Position numbers and translations under genes: made by a program
Part shown: in pieces, positions 18,347-27,951 of the stretch
Layout of the letters: the number at the start of each line of letters is the position of its first letter
Position numbering within the stretch: position 1 is the first letter of the stretch
Assembly: GCA_017557185.1 (NCBI GenBank)
Contig: JAFZAP010000078.1
Coordinates: forward strand, 1-64,000
Length of the DNA: 64,000 bases
Reading direction: 5' to 3'
DNA from: Prevotella sp.
GTDB lineage: Bacteria; Bacteroidota; Bacteroidia; Bacteroidales; Bacteroidaceae
The notes under the pieces: generated by a model
Told to the model about the DNA's origin: nothing
Database searches by the model: none
The model's input: the letters and a program-made list of their open reading frames with translations, nothing else

Positions 18347-18354
18347 TATCTTTG
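18347..18354 (+). promoter_or_regulatory. -7 promoter box for the GH31 gene
   Basis: TATCTTTG, 36 bp before the ATG at 18391, matches TAnnTTTG. The region between pckA and this gene holds two divergent promoters and little else. Confidence 0.5.
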
Positions 18355-18390
18355 TGGCCGAAATCAATCACACAAAAACAATATTGAAAC

Positions 18391-20820
18391 ATGAAGAAAA
18401 GAAATCTTTTCGCAGTATTGCTTTGCATGGCGGCTGTTGTCGCCTACGGAGCACCTGTCGACATGCAAGCAGGCAAGACGGCCGTAACGCTGGAGTTCTT
18501 TACACCGTCGATCGTACACGTGGTGAAAGCACCCGTGGGACATGAGTATCAGAAAAAGAGTCTCGTGGTGATAGCAAAGCCCGACGAGGTTGCTATCAAG
18601 AAGAACGGGAACAGCGTGAGTAGCAATATTCTCTCCGTGAAGATGGATTCCAAGACGGGAGCGCTTATCTTCACGGCCAAGGGTCGCACGCTGCTGCGTG
18701 AGAAGGGTGATGCCAGCTTCGAGCCGCGTACCAGCGGCCCCGATGCCGGAGCCTATCGCGTGACGCAGACCTTCCTCTTGGATAAGGACGAGGCCGTTTA
18801 CGGCTTAGGCACTTTCCAGAACGGGAAGATGAACCGTCGCGGCGAACACAAGCTGATGGAGCAGTCGAACCTCGAGGACTTCCAGAACGTGTTGCAGAGC
18901 ATCAAGGGCTGGGGACTGTTCTGGGACAACTACTCGCGCACCCAGTTCGACGACGATGCGAAGGGAATGTCGTTCTCATCGGAGGTAGGCGACTGCGTGG
19001 ATTATTACTTCATGTACGGAGCGACTTCTGGCTCTGCCCAGGGAAGTGCTGACGGCGTCATCGCTCAGATGCGCCACCTGTCGGGCGATGTGCCTATGTT
19101 CCCGCTGTGGACCTATGGCTTCTGGCAATGCAAGGAGCGTTATAAGAGTGCTCGCGAATTGTTGAGCGTAGTCGATAAGTACCGTGAGCTTCAAGTGCCC
19201 CTTGACGGTATCATCCAAGACTGGCAATACTGGGGCAGCAATTACCTGTGGAATGCGATGGACTTCCTGACCGAGGAGTATGCCAACGGTCAGAAGATGA
19301 TTGACGACGTGCATAAGAAGAATGCCCACTTCATGATCAGCATCTGGGCGAGTTTCGGACCGATGACCAAGGCTTACCGGCAGTTGGACGAGAAGGGACT
19401 GATGTACGATTTCCAGACTTGGCCGCAAAGCGGACTGACATTCTGGCCGCCAAAAATGGAATACCCCTCGGGTGTCCGCGTCTATAACGCCTTTACAAAG
19501 GAGGGACGCGACATCTACTGGCAGAACCTGAAGAACCTCTTCGACAAAGGGGTTGACGGCTGGTGGATGGACTCTACCGACCCCGATTTCTTCAACCCAA
19601 AGGATACTGACTACGACCAGAAGGCCGGAGGTCCCGACACATGGCGTAAACTGCGCAACGCCTTCCCGCTCGAGACCGTTCGCGGTGTCTATGACGCACA
19701 GCGCAAGGAGTCGGAACAGAAGCGCGTGTTCATCATGACTCGCTCAGCCTTTGCCGGACAACAGCACTACGGCTCGAACATGTGGAGCGGCGATGTAGCA
19801 TCGTCGTGGGACATGCTGCGTAAGCAGGTGACCGCAGGCCTGAGCTACACGCTGACAGGCAATCCAAACTTCAACACCGACATCGGTGGTTTCTTCTGCG
19901 GCTCTTACAACACTCGTGGCGGCGGCTCGGCACCTCGCAATCCGCAATATCAGGAACTCTATGTGCGCTGGATGCAGTATGCCCTGTTCTGCCCCATCTT
20001 CCGTAGTCACGGCGCCGACGCTCCTCGCGAGATCTGGCAATTCGGCAAGAAGGGCGAGCCTGTCTATGACGCTATCGAGAAGACCATACGCCTGCGCTAT
20101 CGTCTGGTACCTTATCTGTATAGCACCGCCTGGCAGGTCACCTCTGCCAACAGTAGCTACATGCGCCCGCTGTTCAGCGACTTCGCAAATGATCGGAAGG
20201 TGTGGGACACAACCGATGAATTCCTCTTCGGCAGTAGCATCCTTGCCGCACCCATCCTCAGTCCGCAATACACCGAAGAGAAGGTTATCCGCGAGAATGC
20301 GATGTCGGGCTGGGACCGCAAGGAAGCAACTGGCGATGGTGTGAAAAATGAAGGGATTGACTGGACTGCCGCCAAGCAGAGCACAGCCTATCTGCCTAAG
20401 GGTGTTCAGTGGTACGACTTCTGGACGGGCACCATCATGAAAGGCGGACAAACCGTTACGCTGACTACGCAACTCGACCGTGTGCCGATGTTCGTCCGTG
20501 CCGGCAGCATTCTTCCTTTGGCTCCTGAGATGCAGTATATCGGACAGCAGGCGTGGGACGATCTCGAAGTGCGTGTCTATCCTGGCACCAACGGCACATT
20601 CACCCTCTATGAGGACGAAGGCGACAACTACAACTACGAGCGTGGCCAGTACACAGAGATTCCCTTCTCGTGGAACGATGCCGCAAAGACACTCACCATC
20701 GGCCAGCGTCGCGGCCAGTACAAGGGAATGTTGCAACAGCGCCAGTTCCGTATCGTCCTGCCCAACGGCACCAGCAAGGCCGTCGACTACAAGGGCGCAG
20801 AAATCACGGTGAAAATGTAA
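18391..20820 (+). CDS. Glycoside hydrolase family 31 (alpha-xylosidase/alpha-glucosidase type)
   Basis: An 809-residue exported enzyme with signal peptide MKKRNLFAVLLCMAAVVAYGA. The GH31 barrel shows DGIIQDWQYWG, the nucleophile Asp394 in GWWMDSTDPDFF, and the acid/base Asp468 in NMWSGDVASSWDMLRKQV. The STDPD context and the FWQCKERYKS stretch resemble GH31 enzymes of Bacteroidota that cleave alpha-xylose or alpha-glucose ends; the substrate is not decided by sequence. A C-terminal beta-sandwich (TLYEDEGDNYNYERGQY) completes the fold. upp follows after 18 bp and could be co-transcribed, although the functions are unrelated. Confidence 0.92.
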   Translation: MKKRNLFAVLLCMAAVVAYGAPVDMQAGKTAVTLEFFTPSIVHVVKAPVGHEYQKKSLVVIAKPDEVAIKKNGNSVSSNILSVKMDSKTGALIFTAKGRTLLREKGDASFEPRTSGPDAGAYRVTQTFLLDKDEAVYGLGTFQNGKMNRRGEHKLMEQSNLEDFQNVLQSIKGWGLFWDNYSRTQFDDDAKGMSFSSEVGDCVDYYFMYGATSGSAQGSADGVIAQMRHLSGDVPMFPLWTYGFWQCKERYKSARELLSVVDKYRELQVPLDGIIQDWQYWGSNYLWNAMDFLTEEYANGQKMIDDVHKKNAHFMISIWASFGPMTKAYRQLDEKGLMYDFQTWPQSGLTFWPPKMEYPSGVRVYNAFTKEGRDIYWQNLKNLFDKGVDGWWMDSTDPDFFNPKDTDYDQKAGGPDTWRKLRNAFPLETVRGVYDAQRKESEQKRVFIMTRSAFAGQQHYGSNMWSGDVASSWDMLRKQVTAGLSYTLTGNPNFNTDIGGFFCGSYNTRGGGSAPRNPQYQELYVRWMQYALFCPIFRSHGADAPREIWQFGKKGEPVYDAIEKTIRLRYRLVPYLYSTAWQVTSANSSYMRPLFSDFANDRKVWDTTDEFLFGSSILAAPILSPQYTEEKVIRENAMSGWDRKEATGDGVKNEGIDWTAAKQSTAYLPKGVQWYDFWTGTIMKGGQTVTLTTQLDRVPMFVRAGSILPLAPEMQYIGQQAWDDLEVRVYPGTNGTFTLYEDEGDNYNYERGQYTEIPFSWNDAAKTLTIGQRRGQYKGMLQQRQFRIVLPNGTSKAVDYKGAEITVKM

Positions 20821-20838
20821 CCCTACAAAACAATAATC

Positions 20839-21498
20839 ATGAAAACTATTAACCTGAGCGAACAGAATTCGGTGATGAACCGTTTCATGGCGGAGATTCG
20901 CGACATCAACTACCAACAGAACCGGCTACTCTTCCGGAAGAACATCGAGCGCATCGGCGAATACATGGCCTTCGAAATCTCGAAGGCTCTTACCTATGCC
21001 GATCAGCATGTTGTCACACCATTGGGCGAACTCAACATCCCACAGTTCACCGACGAAATCGTCGTCGCCACTGTGCTGCGTGCCGGTCTGCCTTTCCACC
21101 AGGGGTTCCTCAACGTTTTCGACCATGCCGACAATGCCTTCATCTCGGCCTTCCGCATGTACACCAACCGCGAGCACACTGAGGTGGGCGTGCATACCGA
21201 GTACATCGCCTCACCGTCGGTTGAGGGGAAGACTCTGATCATCGTCGACCCGATGCTTGCAACAGGCGGCTCAATGGCGGCTGCCTACGAGGCATTCCTG
21301 AAGACGGGCAAGCCGAAATGTGTTCACATCGCCTGTGTCATCGGCACCGAGGAAGGCATCAGCGTGGTAGAAGATGCTGTGAAGGATGCCGACGTCACAC
21401 TATGGTGCGCCGCCATCGACCCCGGCATGAACGAACACAAGTATATCGTTCCGGGCTTCGGCGATTGCGGCGATTTGTGCTACGGGGAGAAGTTATAA
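20839..21498 (+). CDS. upp: Uracil phosphoribosyltransferase
   Basis: Pyrimidine salvage: uracil plus PRPP gives UMP. The 219-residue length is close to the family norm. The PRPP-binding loop is TLIIVDPMLATGGSM (about residues 131-145), and the C-terminal GFGDCGDLCYG matches the uracil-binding region of the family. An early conserved stretch, VVATVLRAGLPFHQGFLNVF, is also present. It sits directly behind the GH31 gene and converges on the GH18 gene with a 1-bp gap. Confidence 0.95.
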   Translation: MKTINLSEQNSVMNRFMAEIRDINYQQNRLLFRKNIERIGEYMAFEISKALTYADQHVVTPLGELNIPQFTDEIVVATVLRAGLPFHQGFLNVFDHADNAFISAFRMYTNREHTEVGVHTEYIASPSVEGKTLIIVDPMLATGGSMAAAYEAFLKTGKPKCVHIACVIGTEEGISVVEDAVKDADVTLWCAAIDPGMNEHKYIVPGFGDCGDLCYGEKL

Positions 21499-21499
21499 A

Positions 21500-22507
21500 C
21501 TACTTATTCAGGTAGAGCCAAATAGCCCGCATTCCTTCAAGCAGGTCGTTGTCCTCGGTGCATTCCCAGTACATTGCGCCGAGCAAACCCTGTTCCTTGA
21601 TGTATTGGCACTTATAAGCCAGCGACACAGGGCTGTCGTAGGCCAGCAGGAGCTTGCCGTCATCGCCAGCCAGATAGGGAACCTTGCCCACATCGTCCCA
21701 CATGCGCTTGTACTGTCCGCCCGTCTCGCCCGTCTTCACGAAACTTCCTAACACCTTGTTACTACCTGCTCCGCGACCGTAGAGCGGCATGCCGAGTGTG
21801 AGCTTCTGGCGGGGAACACCTGCCTTCAGATGTGCCTGCACGGCTTCCTCAACGGTGATGCGTCCCGAGAGCGGTGAGCGATAAAGAGTGGTGTGGTGCT
21901 TTGGCGGATTGGCAACGTCGTAGGCCATGATATTGACAAAGTCAAGGTACTTGATGCAGGCACGGAAGTCGATGAACTTTGCATCCGCGATGGTGGCAAT
22001 CGTGAGCAGCGTCTTCTTGCCCAGCACCTGCCGCAAATCGCGCATGAGCAGGGTAAAGTTATCGATGTCGTCGGGCGAAGCCGAGATGCCAGCCTCGTTG
22101 CTGGAAGGATACTCCCAGTCGATGTCGATGCCGTCGAGACCATATTCGTCGACTGCCTTCTTGCAGTCCCGGGCAAACCCCATGCGACAACGTGCGTCGG
22201 CTGCCATCTCGCTGAAGTTGCCTGCCGTCCATCCGCCAATGGAGAGGATGATCTTCAGGTCAGGATTCTGCTCCTTCAGCTTCATCACCTTCCGCAGGAA
22301 GTCGGTGTTCTGGATGGTCATGCCATCGAATGTGTTGGTCACCTTTCCAAAGGCATAGTTCAAGTGGGTCATCAGCGTCGGATCAGGCATGCGTTGTGAA
22401 CCCCATGAGGCTACATACGCCACGATAATCGGCTTTTGCTGTTTCTTTGCCATCAGTCCATGACAGCCCAGCATCGCCAGCATGAGCAAAAAGATAATTC
22501 TTTTCAT
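21500..22507 (-). CDS. Glycoside hydrolase family 18 (chitinase/endo-N-acetylglucosaminidase-like)
   Basis: A 335-residue exported protein. The N-terminus MKRIIFLLMLAMLGCHG suggests a signal peptide, possibly a lipoprotein at Cys15. The GH18 catalytic motif DGIDIDWEYP (residues 125-134, proton donor Glu132) and the SxGG strand ILSIGGWTAGNF (about 87-98) are intact. FVNIMAYD (the third conserved strand) and the closing GAMYWECTED are also in place, so it should be active on beta-1,4-GlcNAc-containing glycans. It starts 20 bp after the nucleoside kinase stop, so the two could share a transcript. Confidence 0.93.
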   Translation of the reverse strand: MKRIIFLLMLAMLGCHGLMAKKQQKPIIVAYVASWGSQRMPDPTLMTHLNYAFGKVTNTFDGMTIQNTDFLRKVMKLKEQNPDLKIILSIGGWTAGNFSEMAADARCRMGFARDCKKAVDEYGLDGIDIDWEYPSSNEAGISASPDDIDNFTLLMRDLRQVLGKKTLLTIATIADAKFIDFRACIKYLDFVNIMAYDVANPPKHHTTLYRSPLSGRITVEEAVQAHLKAGVPRQKLTLGMPLYGRGAGSNKVLGSFVKTGETGGQYKRMWDDVGKVPYLAGDDGKLLLAYDSPVSLAYKCQYIKEQGLLGAMYWECTEDNDLLEGMRAIWLYLNK

Positions 22508-22527
22508 ATTTCTCGGAGTTTTGTTGA

Positions 22528-24189
22528 TTAATAGCTGAACGAGCTGCCTCCCAGGAACTCACGCAGGAGCGACGTCGGCGGCAGGGCATCGAAGGGAAGC
22601 GGGGTGATGTACCTCAGGAATTTGCGCAAGCGATAGGCCTCGGCATATTCCTCGCAGTTCTCGGGCACCTGTTCCAATGCTGGCTCGGCCTGAGTGCGAA
22701 TGACAGCCAACTCGTAGATCATGGCGGTGTTGAACATCGCGTCGGCATTCTCCTGATAGGGGAATATCCACTTGTTTTCACCAGCACGCACCGACGGCCA
22801 GCGGTGAATGGTGTCACGAGCCGAACAGCCACGATACTTCACATCACGGATGATGCGGCGCAATAGTCGATTGTCGGTGGTGGGAATGTAGTTATGCGTA
22901 TCCAAGAGAATAGTGGTCAGCGCGGAGGCATAGACGCGGAACTTCTGCTCCTCGGGAATCTGTGCCGTCAGTTCGGGATTCAAGGCGTGAATACCTTCCA
23001 CGACAAGTATGTCGCGAGGTCTTAGGCGCAGCTTATTACCGCTCTTCTCGCTATGCCCCGTCTGGAAGTTATAGCGTGGCAATTCCACTTCCTCACCACG
23101 GAAGAGGGCTTTGAACTGCTTGTTGATGAGTTCCAGGTCAAGCGCATGCAGACACTCATAGTCGTAATCGCCTTTCTCATCACGCGGCGTACGCTCCCGA
23201 TCTACAAAGTAGTCGTCGAGCGAAATCTGAACGGGCCGTATGCCGTTGGTGAGAAGTTGTATCGACAACCGCTTGCACGTCGTGGTCTTGCCGCTCGACG
23301 ACGGACCAGCAATGAGCACCATGCGCACACCGGGCCGTTCGGCAATCATGTCGGCAATGCGAGCGATTTTCTTCTCCTGCAAAGCCTCCGACACATGAAC
23401 GATGTTGCTCGCCATTCCTTGTTGAATAGCACTATTGAAAGCTCCCACCGTACCTATTCCGAGGATGTTCTGCCAGCGATGATGCTCCTTGAAAATTTCG
23501 AACATCTTGTCCTGTCGTGTCAGCTCACCCAGCTGTGAAGGATCTTTCGTCGATGGAATGCGCAACAGCAGACCATCATAGTAGGGCACCAGGTCGAAGA
23601 GTGTCACCATACCCGTGTGAGGAAGCAGTGCTCCGTAGAAATAGTCCATGTAGCCATCCAGGTCGTAATACGTCGTATAGAGGGTTCCGAGTGTCTCGAG
23701 CAGCTTCGCTTTCGAGTTGGCACCCAGCTTCTTGAACAGGCTAATGGCCTTCTCGGTGAGTTCCTCGTGATGCACGATGGGAATATCGTCATCGATGATC
23801 TGCTGCATCCGGGCACGGAGTGCGGCAGCATCTTCTGGTGTTACCTTGCGCCCCATCTTCAAATTGCAGTAATAGCCGTTCGAGACGGGGATGTCAATCA
23901 CTACCGAGCCCTTGGGGAACAGGTCGCTGACAGCCTTGCAGAGGATGAAGAAGAGCGTGCGGGTATAAGCACGAACACCTGCCGGCGACGTCATGTCGAG
24001 GTATTCCACCTGCTTGGGCCTATATAAACAGTAGTGCATAGGCTCCACCTTGTTATTCACCTTGACCCCCACAGGGCCGTATTTCATCTGGAGGCCCGTC
24101 TTGGCATAAGCCTCCTCGAGCGATGTACCCACAGGCACCTCAATGGACTTTCCATTGTTCAGGCAATCGAATGTTACTTGAGTTTCCAT
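22528..24189 (-). CDS. Nucleoside (uridine) kinase with N-terminal TGS/tRNA-synthetase-like domains
   Basis: A 553-residue cytoplasmic protein. The N-terminus (about 1-65) resembles a TGS domain, and about 66-200 a threonyl-tRNA synthetase second-additional-like domain without an aminoacylation core. The C-terminal half is a uridine kinase-type P-loop kinase with Walker A GPSSSGKTT (295-303) and conserved ISLDDYFVDRERTPRDEKGDY and ILVVEGIHALNPEL. This fusion is common in Bacteroidota and clostridia, annotated as nucleoside kinase. It probably phosphorylates uridine/cytidine; the role of the TGS part is unknown. A TATTTTTGC box lies about 50 bp upstream. Confidence 0.9.
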   Translation of the reverse strand: METQVTFDCLNNGKSIEVPVGTSLEEAYAKTGLQMKYGPVGVKVNNKVEPMHYCLYRPKQVEYLDMTSPAGVRAYTRTLFFILCKAVSDLFPKGSVVIDIPVSNGYYCNLKMGRKVTPEDAAALRARMQQIIDDDIPIVHHEELTEKAISLFKKLGANSKAKLLETLGTLYTTYYDLDGYMDYFYGALLPHTGMVTLFDLVPYYDGLLLRIPSTKDPSQLGELTRQDKMFEIFKEHHRWQNILGIGTVGAFNSAIQQGMASNIVHVSEALQEKKIARIADMIAERPGVRMVLIAGPSSSGKTTTCKRLSIQLLTNGIRPVQISLDDYFVDRERTPRDEKGDYDYECLHALDLELINKQFKALFRGEEVELPRYNFQTGHSEKSGNKLRLRPRDILVVEGIHALNPELTAQIPEEQKFRVYASALTTILLDTHNYIPTTDNRLLRRIIRDVKYRGCSARDTIHRWPSVRAGENKWIFPYQENADAMFNTAMIYELAVIRTQAEPALEQVPENCEEYAEAYRLRKFLRYITPLPFDALPPTSLLREFLGGSSFSY

Positions 24190-24237
24190 GATTCTTTTAA
24201 GATGTAGGATTCTTAGTTGACGTTGTTTGATGATGAT

Positions 24238-24246
24238 GCAAAAATA
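24238..24246 (-). promoter_or_regulatory. -7 promoter box for the nucleoside kinase
   Basis: TATTTTTGC on the minus strand fits TAnnTTTGC. A GTTG lies 17-18 bp upstream, slightly closer than usual. Confidence 0.45.
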
Positions 24247-24372
24247 CTAAAAATTTCTGAATATCAACACTTCAACGCGTTATTTCAGCCTCTTCACGCC
24301 TTTTTTTTTATTTTTTTCTGCTATCTATGAATAAATTCGCCTCTTTTTCACGCTTTTCAAGAAAATTTTCAT

Positions 24373-24381
24373 TACCTTTGC
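24373..24381 (+). promoter_or_regulatory. -7 promoter box for the Na/Pi cotransporter
   Basis: TACCTTTGC, 24 bp before the ATG at 24405, matches TAnnTTTGC. It rules out the upstream in-frame start at 24327, which would precede the transcript. Confidence 0.6.
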
Positions 24382-24404
24382 ACCCAGAAAACTTCGTTAA
24401 CAGG

Positions 24405-26138
24405 ATGTTTATAGCACTCAAACTATTAGGATCGCTGGCACTGCTCATGTTCGGTATGAAAGGCATGAGTGAGGCTTTGCAGAAAATGGCCGGTCCGCAA
24501 CTGCGCCACGTCTTGGGCGCCATGACCACCAATCGCTTCACTGGCATGCTGACAGGTACACTCGTCACAGCCAGTGTGCAATCGTCAACAGCCACCACTG
24601 TGATGACAGTATCGTTTGTCAATGCAGGCCTGCTCACCCTTGCGCAGGCTATCTCTGTCATCATGGGTGCAAACATCGGCACAACGCTGACAGCATGGAT
24701 CATGTCCGCTGGTATGTCGTTCGACATCAGCATCGTCAGCTACGTGGGCTTCTTCCTAGGCATCATCCTCATCTACTTGAAGAGTCATCGCTACATCGGC
24801 GATTTCCTCTTCGGACTGGGATTGCTGCTGTTGGGTCTGACCACGCTGCGCCTTACGGGCAATGAGATGGACCTGGGTCACAACGAGGCGGTATTGGGCT
24901 TCTTCCAAAGCTTCAACCCCCATTCGTTCATGACCACTCTGATATTCCTGATCCTTGGCGGAGTGCTCACGTTCTGCGTACAGTCGTCGGCAGCCGTCAT
25001 GGCCATCACGATGATTCTGTGTAGCAGTGGTGCGCTGCCCATCTATCAGGGTATCGCCCTGGTGCTTGGCGAGAACATCGGTACCACCATCACCTCAAAC
25101 CTCGCCGCACTCTCGGCCAACACACAAGCCCGCCGTGCAGCCCTTGCCCACATGTTCTTCAACGTGTTCGGCGTACTGTGGATACTGGTGGTGTTCCGGC
25201 CATTTATTAATATGGTGTGCGGATGGGTAGGCTTCGACGTAAACATGGGGAAAGATACCGTCAGCGCAGCAACCTTCGCGGCCAACACCGCCAAGCTGTC
25301 GTTTGTGCTGGCAGCCTTCCATACCACTTTCAACGTCATCAATGCCGGCATCCTCATCTGGTTTATCCCGCAGATCGAGAAATTCGTCTGCTGGGTCATC
25401 AAGCCGAAGAAGGTCGACGAGGAAGAGGACTTCCGCCTGCACTTCATCACCTCAGGCATCATGAAGACCCCTGAGCTTTCGGTGTTGGAGGCACAGAAGG
25501 AGATACAGTCGTTCTCCGAGCGCATGCAGCGCATGTTCGGTATGGTAAAGGAACTGCTCAACGAGTCGTCGTCGCTCATGGGTAAACAGAAGAACGACGA
25601 TTCGTTCAACAAACTGTACAGCCGCATCGAGAAGTACGAAGGCATCAGCGATAACATGGAACTGGAAATCGCAAAGTATCTGGAACAGGTTGCCGATGCC
25701 CACCTCTCCGATGAAACGAAAGGCAAGATTCGTTCCATGCTGCGCGAAATCTCCGAGCTGGAGTCGATTGGCGATGCCTGTTTCAACATGGCACGCACCA
25801 TCTCGCGCAAGTATCTGGGCAAGCAGGATCACTTCACCGACAGTCAGTATGACCACCTGCACCAGATGATGCAACTCACCGACAACGCGCTGACGCAGAT
25901 GAACCGCCTGATGCTGGGACGAAAGGAGTCGTTCGATGCAAACCGCACGTTCAACATCGAGAACGAAATCAACAACTATCGCAACCAGCTGAAGTCGCAG
26001 AACATCATCGACGTGAACAATCACGAGTACACCTACGCCGTGGGAACCATCTACATGGATCTCGTCAACGAGTGCGAGAAGCTGGGCGACTACGTCGTGA
26101 ACGTCGTCGAGGCACGCATGGGAATCAGGCAGAGATAA
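24405..26138 (+). CDS. Na+/phosphate cotransporter family protein with PhoU-like C-terminus
   Basis: A 577-residue inner-membrane protein. Two inverted membrane halves each carry the QSS signature of the Na/Pi cotransporter (SLC34-like) family: QSSTATTVMTVSFV (from Gln59) and QSSAAVMAITMIL (from Gln193). GANIGTTLTAW and GENIGTTITSN complete each half. The last 190 residues or so are soluble, helical and PhoU-like (ERMQRMFGMVKELLNESSSL onward). It probably takes up phosphate using sodium, with the PhoU-like part regulating it. Confidence 0.92.
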   Translation: MFIALKLLGSLALLMFGMKGMSEALQKMAGPQLRHVLGAMTTNRFTGMLTGTLVTASVQSSTATTVMTVSFVNAGLLTLAQAISVIMGANIGTTLTAWIMSAGMSFDISIVSYVGFFLGIILIYLKSHRYIGDFLFGLGLLLLGLTTLRLTGNEMDLGHNEAVLGFFQSFNPHSFMTTLIFLILGGVLTFCVQSSAAVMAITMILCSSGALPIYQGIALVLGENIGTTITSNLAALSANTQARRAALAHMFFNVFGVLWILVVFRPFINMVCGWVGFDVNMGKDTVSAATFAANTAKLSFVLAAFHTTFNVINAGILIWFIPQIEKFVCWVIKPKKVDEEEDFRLHFITSGIMKTPELSVLEAQKEIQSFSERMQRMFGMVKELLNESSSLMGKQKNDDSFNKLYSRIEKYEGISDNMELEIAKYLEQVADAHLSDETKGKIRSMLREISELESIGDACFNMARTISRKYLGKQDHFTDSQYDHLHQMMQLTDNALTQMNRLMLGRKESFDANRTFNIENEINNYRNQLKSQNIIDVNNHEYTYAVGTIYMDLVNECEKLGDYVVNVVEARMGIRQR

Positions 26139-26142
26139 AGCC

Positions 26143-26175
26143 TCACCCCCAACCCCTCCCCCGTAGGGAGGGGAG
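26143..26175. repeat. GC-rich palindrome after the Na/Pi transporter
   Basis: CACCCCCAACCCCTCCCCCG and the following TAGGGAGGGGAGT form a hairpin of the window-wide family. Confidence 0.75.
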
Positions 26176-26250
26176 TAAAATGCTCTTCAATTAAAGAGAT
26201 ATATCACCTGCACTAAAAAGCAATCTGAATTTTAATAACAAAAACCAAGT

Positions 26251-26279
26251 GGCCTGTCTTGCGCGAAGCAAGGCAGGCC
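26251..26279. terminator. Bidirectional terminator between convergent genes
   Basis: GGCCTGTCTTGC pairs with GCAAGGCAGGCC (one G-T pair) around a short loop. On the minus strand it is followed by ACTTGGTTTTT, fitting the end of tnaA; it lies between two convergent genes. Confidence 0.65.
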
Positions 26280-26337
26280 TATCATTTGTGTCATCCTACC
26301 CAGGCCGATGCCCAAGAGTAATCACTCCCTCCAAAGC

Positions 26338-26388
26338 TACCCTCCCTATGGGGGAGGGGCTGGGGGTGAGGCTGGAGGGGCAGGGGGG
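26338..26388. repeat. GC-rich palindrome before the tnaA 3' end
   Basis: CTACCCTCCCTATGGGGGAG followed by two more G-rich runs, a longer and more degenerate member of the palindrome family. Confidence 0.7.
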
Positions 26389-26398
26389 TGAGTCTCTT

Positions 26399-27781
26399 TC
26401 ACAACCTCTTCAGTTGCACAGTGAAGTGGCGCATGAGCGGGGCCTCCCACTCGATGGCGACGCCACGCGTGATTTCATGACGGCGGTCGTAGACATTCTT
26501 CAACGCGGCAGCGATGACATTCATGTGGTTGTCGGTATATACACGGCGGGGAATGCACAGACGCAACAGGTCGAGGCCGCCGAAGCGGTTCTCGCGCGTC
26601 ACGGGGTCGCGGTCGGCAAGGATATAGCCAATCTCACAACCGCGGATGCCTGCCTCGAGATACAGCTCGCAGGTGAGCGTCTGGGCGGGGAACTCCTCCT
26701 TCGGCACATTGCAGAGAATCTTGTCGGCATCGATGAACAGGGCGTGGCCACCCACCGGCCGCTGATAAGGAATGCCGTATTCGTCGAGCTTTTCGGCAAG
26801 GTAGTGCACCTGGTGGATGCGCGTCTCCAGCATCGGGAATTCCGTGTTCTCGTCGAGTCCCACCGCCAGCGCGTTCAGGTCACGGCCGTTCAGTCCGCCG
26901 TAGGTCAGGAAGCCTTCGAAGGGAATGCAGAACAACTTCGCACCCTCATACCAGTCCTTGTTGTTCATGGCAATGAAGCCACCCATGTTCACCAATCCGT
27001 CCTTCTTCGCCGACATCGTCATCGCATCGACATACGAGTACATCTCGCGAGCAATCTCTTTGATGGTCTTGTCCTGATAGCCGTCCTCGCGCATCTTGAT
27101 GAAATAGGCATTCTCGGCGAAGCGCGCCGAGTCCATCACCACAGGCACACCGTATTGATGGCAGAGGGCGCAGGTCTCGCGGATGTTCTGCATCGACACC
27201 GGCTGTCCGCCTACCGTGTTGTTCGTCACGGTGAGCACCATGAACGGCACGCGGTAGCCATCACGCTGCCCGCCACTCAGCACTTTCTCCAGCTTCTCCA
27301 GCGACACATTACCTTTGAACGGCAACTCCAGCTGCGTGTTCTTCGCCTCATCGATGGTCACGTCGATGGCCTTCGCCTTGCGCGCCTCGATATGTCCCTT
27401 CGTCGTGTCGAAGTGAGCATTGCCCGGCACTACGTCGCCTTCCTTCACCAGATACGAGAACAGCACGTTCTCTGCTGCACGGCCCTGGTGCGTGGGGATG
27501 ACATACTTGAATCCGAACAAGCGCTGCACCACCTCCTGGAATTTATAGAACGACGTGGCGCCAGCATAGCTCTCGTCGCCCAGCATCATCGCCGACCACT
27601 GGCGGTCGCTCATCGCGCCCGTGCCGGAATCCGTCAGGCAGTCTATATACACCTGTTCGGCTTTTAGCATGAATACATTGTAGTGGGCTTCGCGAAGCCA
27701 CTGTTCTCTCTCTTCGCGCGTACTTTTACGAAGCGGTTCGACCATCTTGATCTTCCACGCTTCAGCAAATGGTAATTCCAT
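26399..27781 (-). CDS. tnaA: Tryptophanase
   Basis: PLP-dependent lyase that splits L-tryptophan into indole, pyruvate and ammonia. 460 residues, close to the family norm. The PLP-lysine motif is MSAKKDGLVNMGG (Lys260); LFGFKYVIPTHQGRAAENVLF and LTVTNNTVGGQPVS are conserved. The start at 27781 (MELPFAEAWKIKMVEPL) matches the family N-terminus; the frame extends upstream to 27838 without an obvious start signal. The promoter is about 260 bp upstream, leaving a long leader with a 25-codon ORF, as in the attenuated tna operons of Proteobacteria. Confidence 0.96.
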   Translation of the reverse strand: MELPFAEAWKIKMVEPLRKSTREEREQWLREAHYNVFMLKAEQVYIDCLTDSGTGAMSDRQWSAMMLGDESYAGATSFYKFQEVVQRLFGFKYVIPTHQGRAAENVLFSYLVKEGDVVPGNAHFDTTKGHIEARKAKAIDVTIDEAKNTQLELPFKGNVSLEKLEKVLSGGQRDGYRVPFMVLTVTNNTVGGQPVSMQNIRETCALCHQYGVPVVMDSARFAENAYFIKMREDGYQDKTIKEIAREMYSYVDAMTMSAKKDGLVNMGGFIAMNNKDWYEGAKLFCIPFEGFLTYGGLNGRDLNALAVGLDENTEFPMLETRIHQVHYLAEKLDEYGIPYQRPVGGHALFIDADKILCNVPKEEFPAQTLTCELYLEAGIRGCEIGYILADRDPVTRENRFGGLDLLRLCIPRRVYTDNHMNVIAAALKNVYDRRHEITRGVAIEWEAPLMRHFTVQLKRL

Positions 27782-27951
27782 AACGTTACTTATTGATTGG
27801 TTTTTAAATTTACAGATAAAGATTGTGGAGGGAAACATTTATCCTTCGCCACCCTCCCTGAAACAGCTGGTGCTGTCGCTATTCGCAACAGACAAGAAAA
27901 AAAGGAATGGTACAAGAAAGAAAGGCTGTCCCCATCGGCCAGACCAGAATA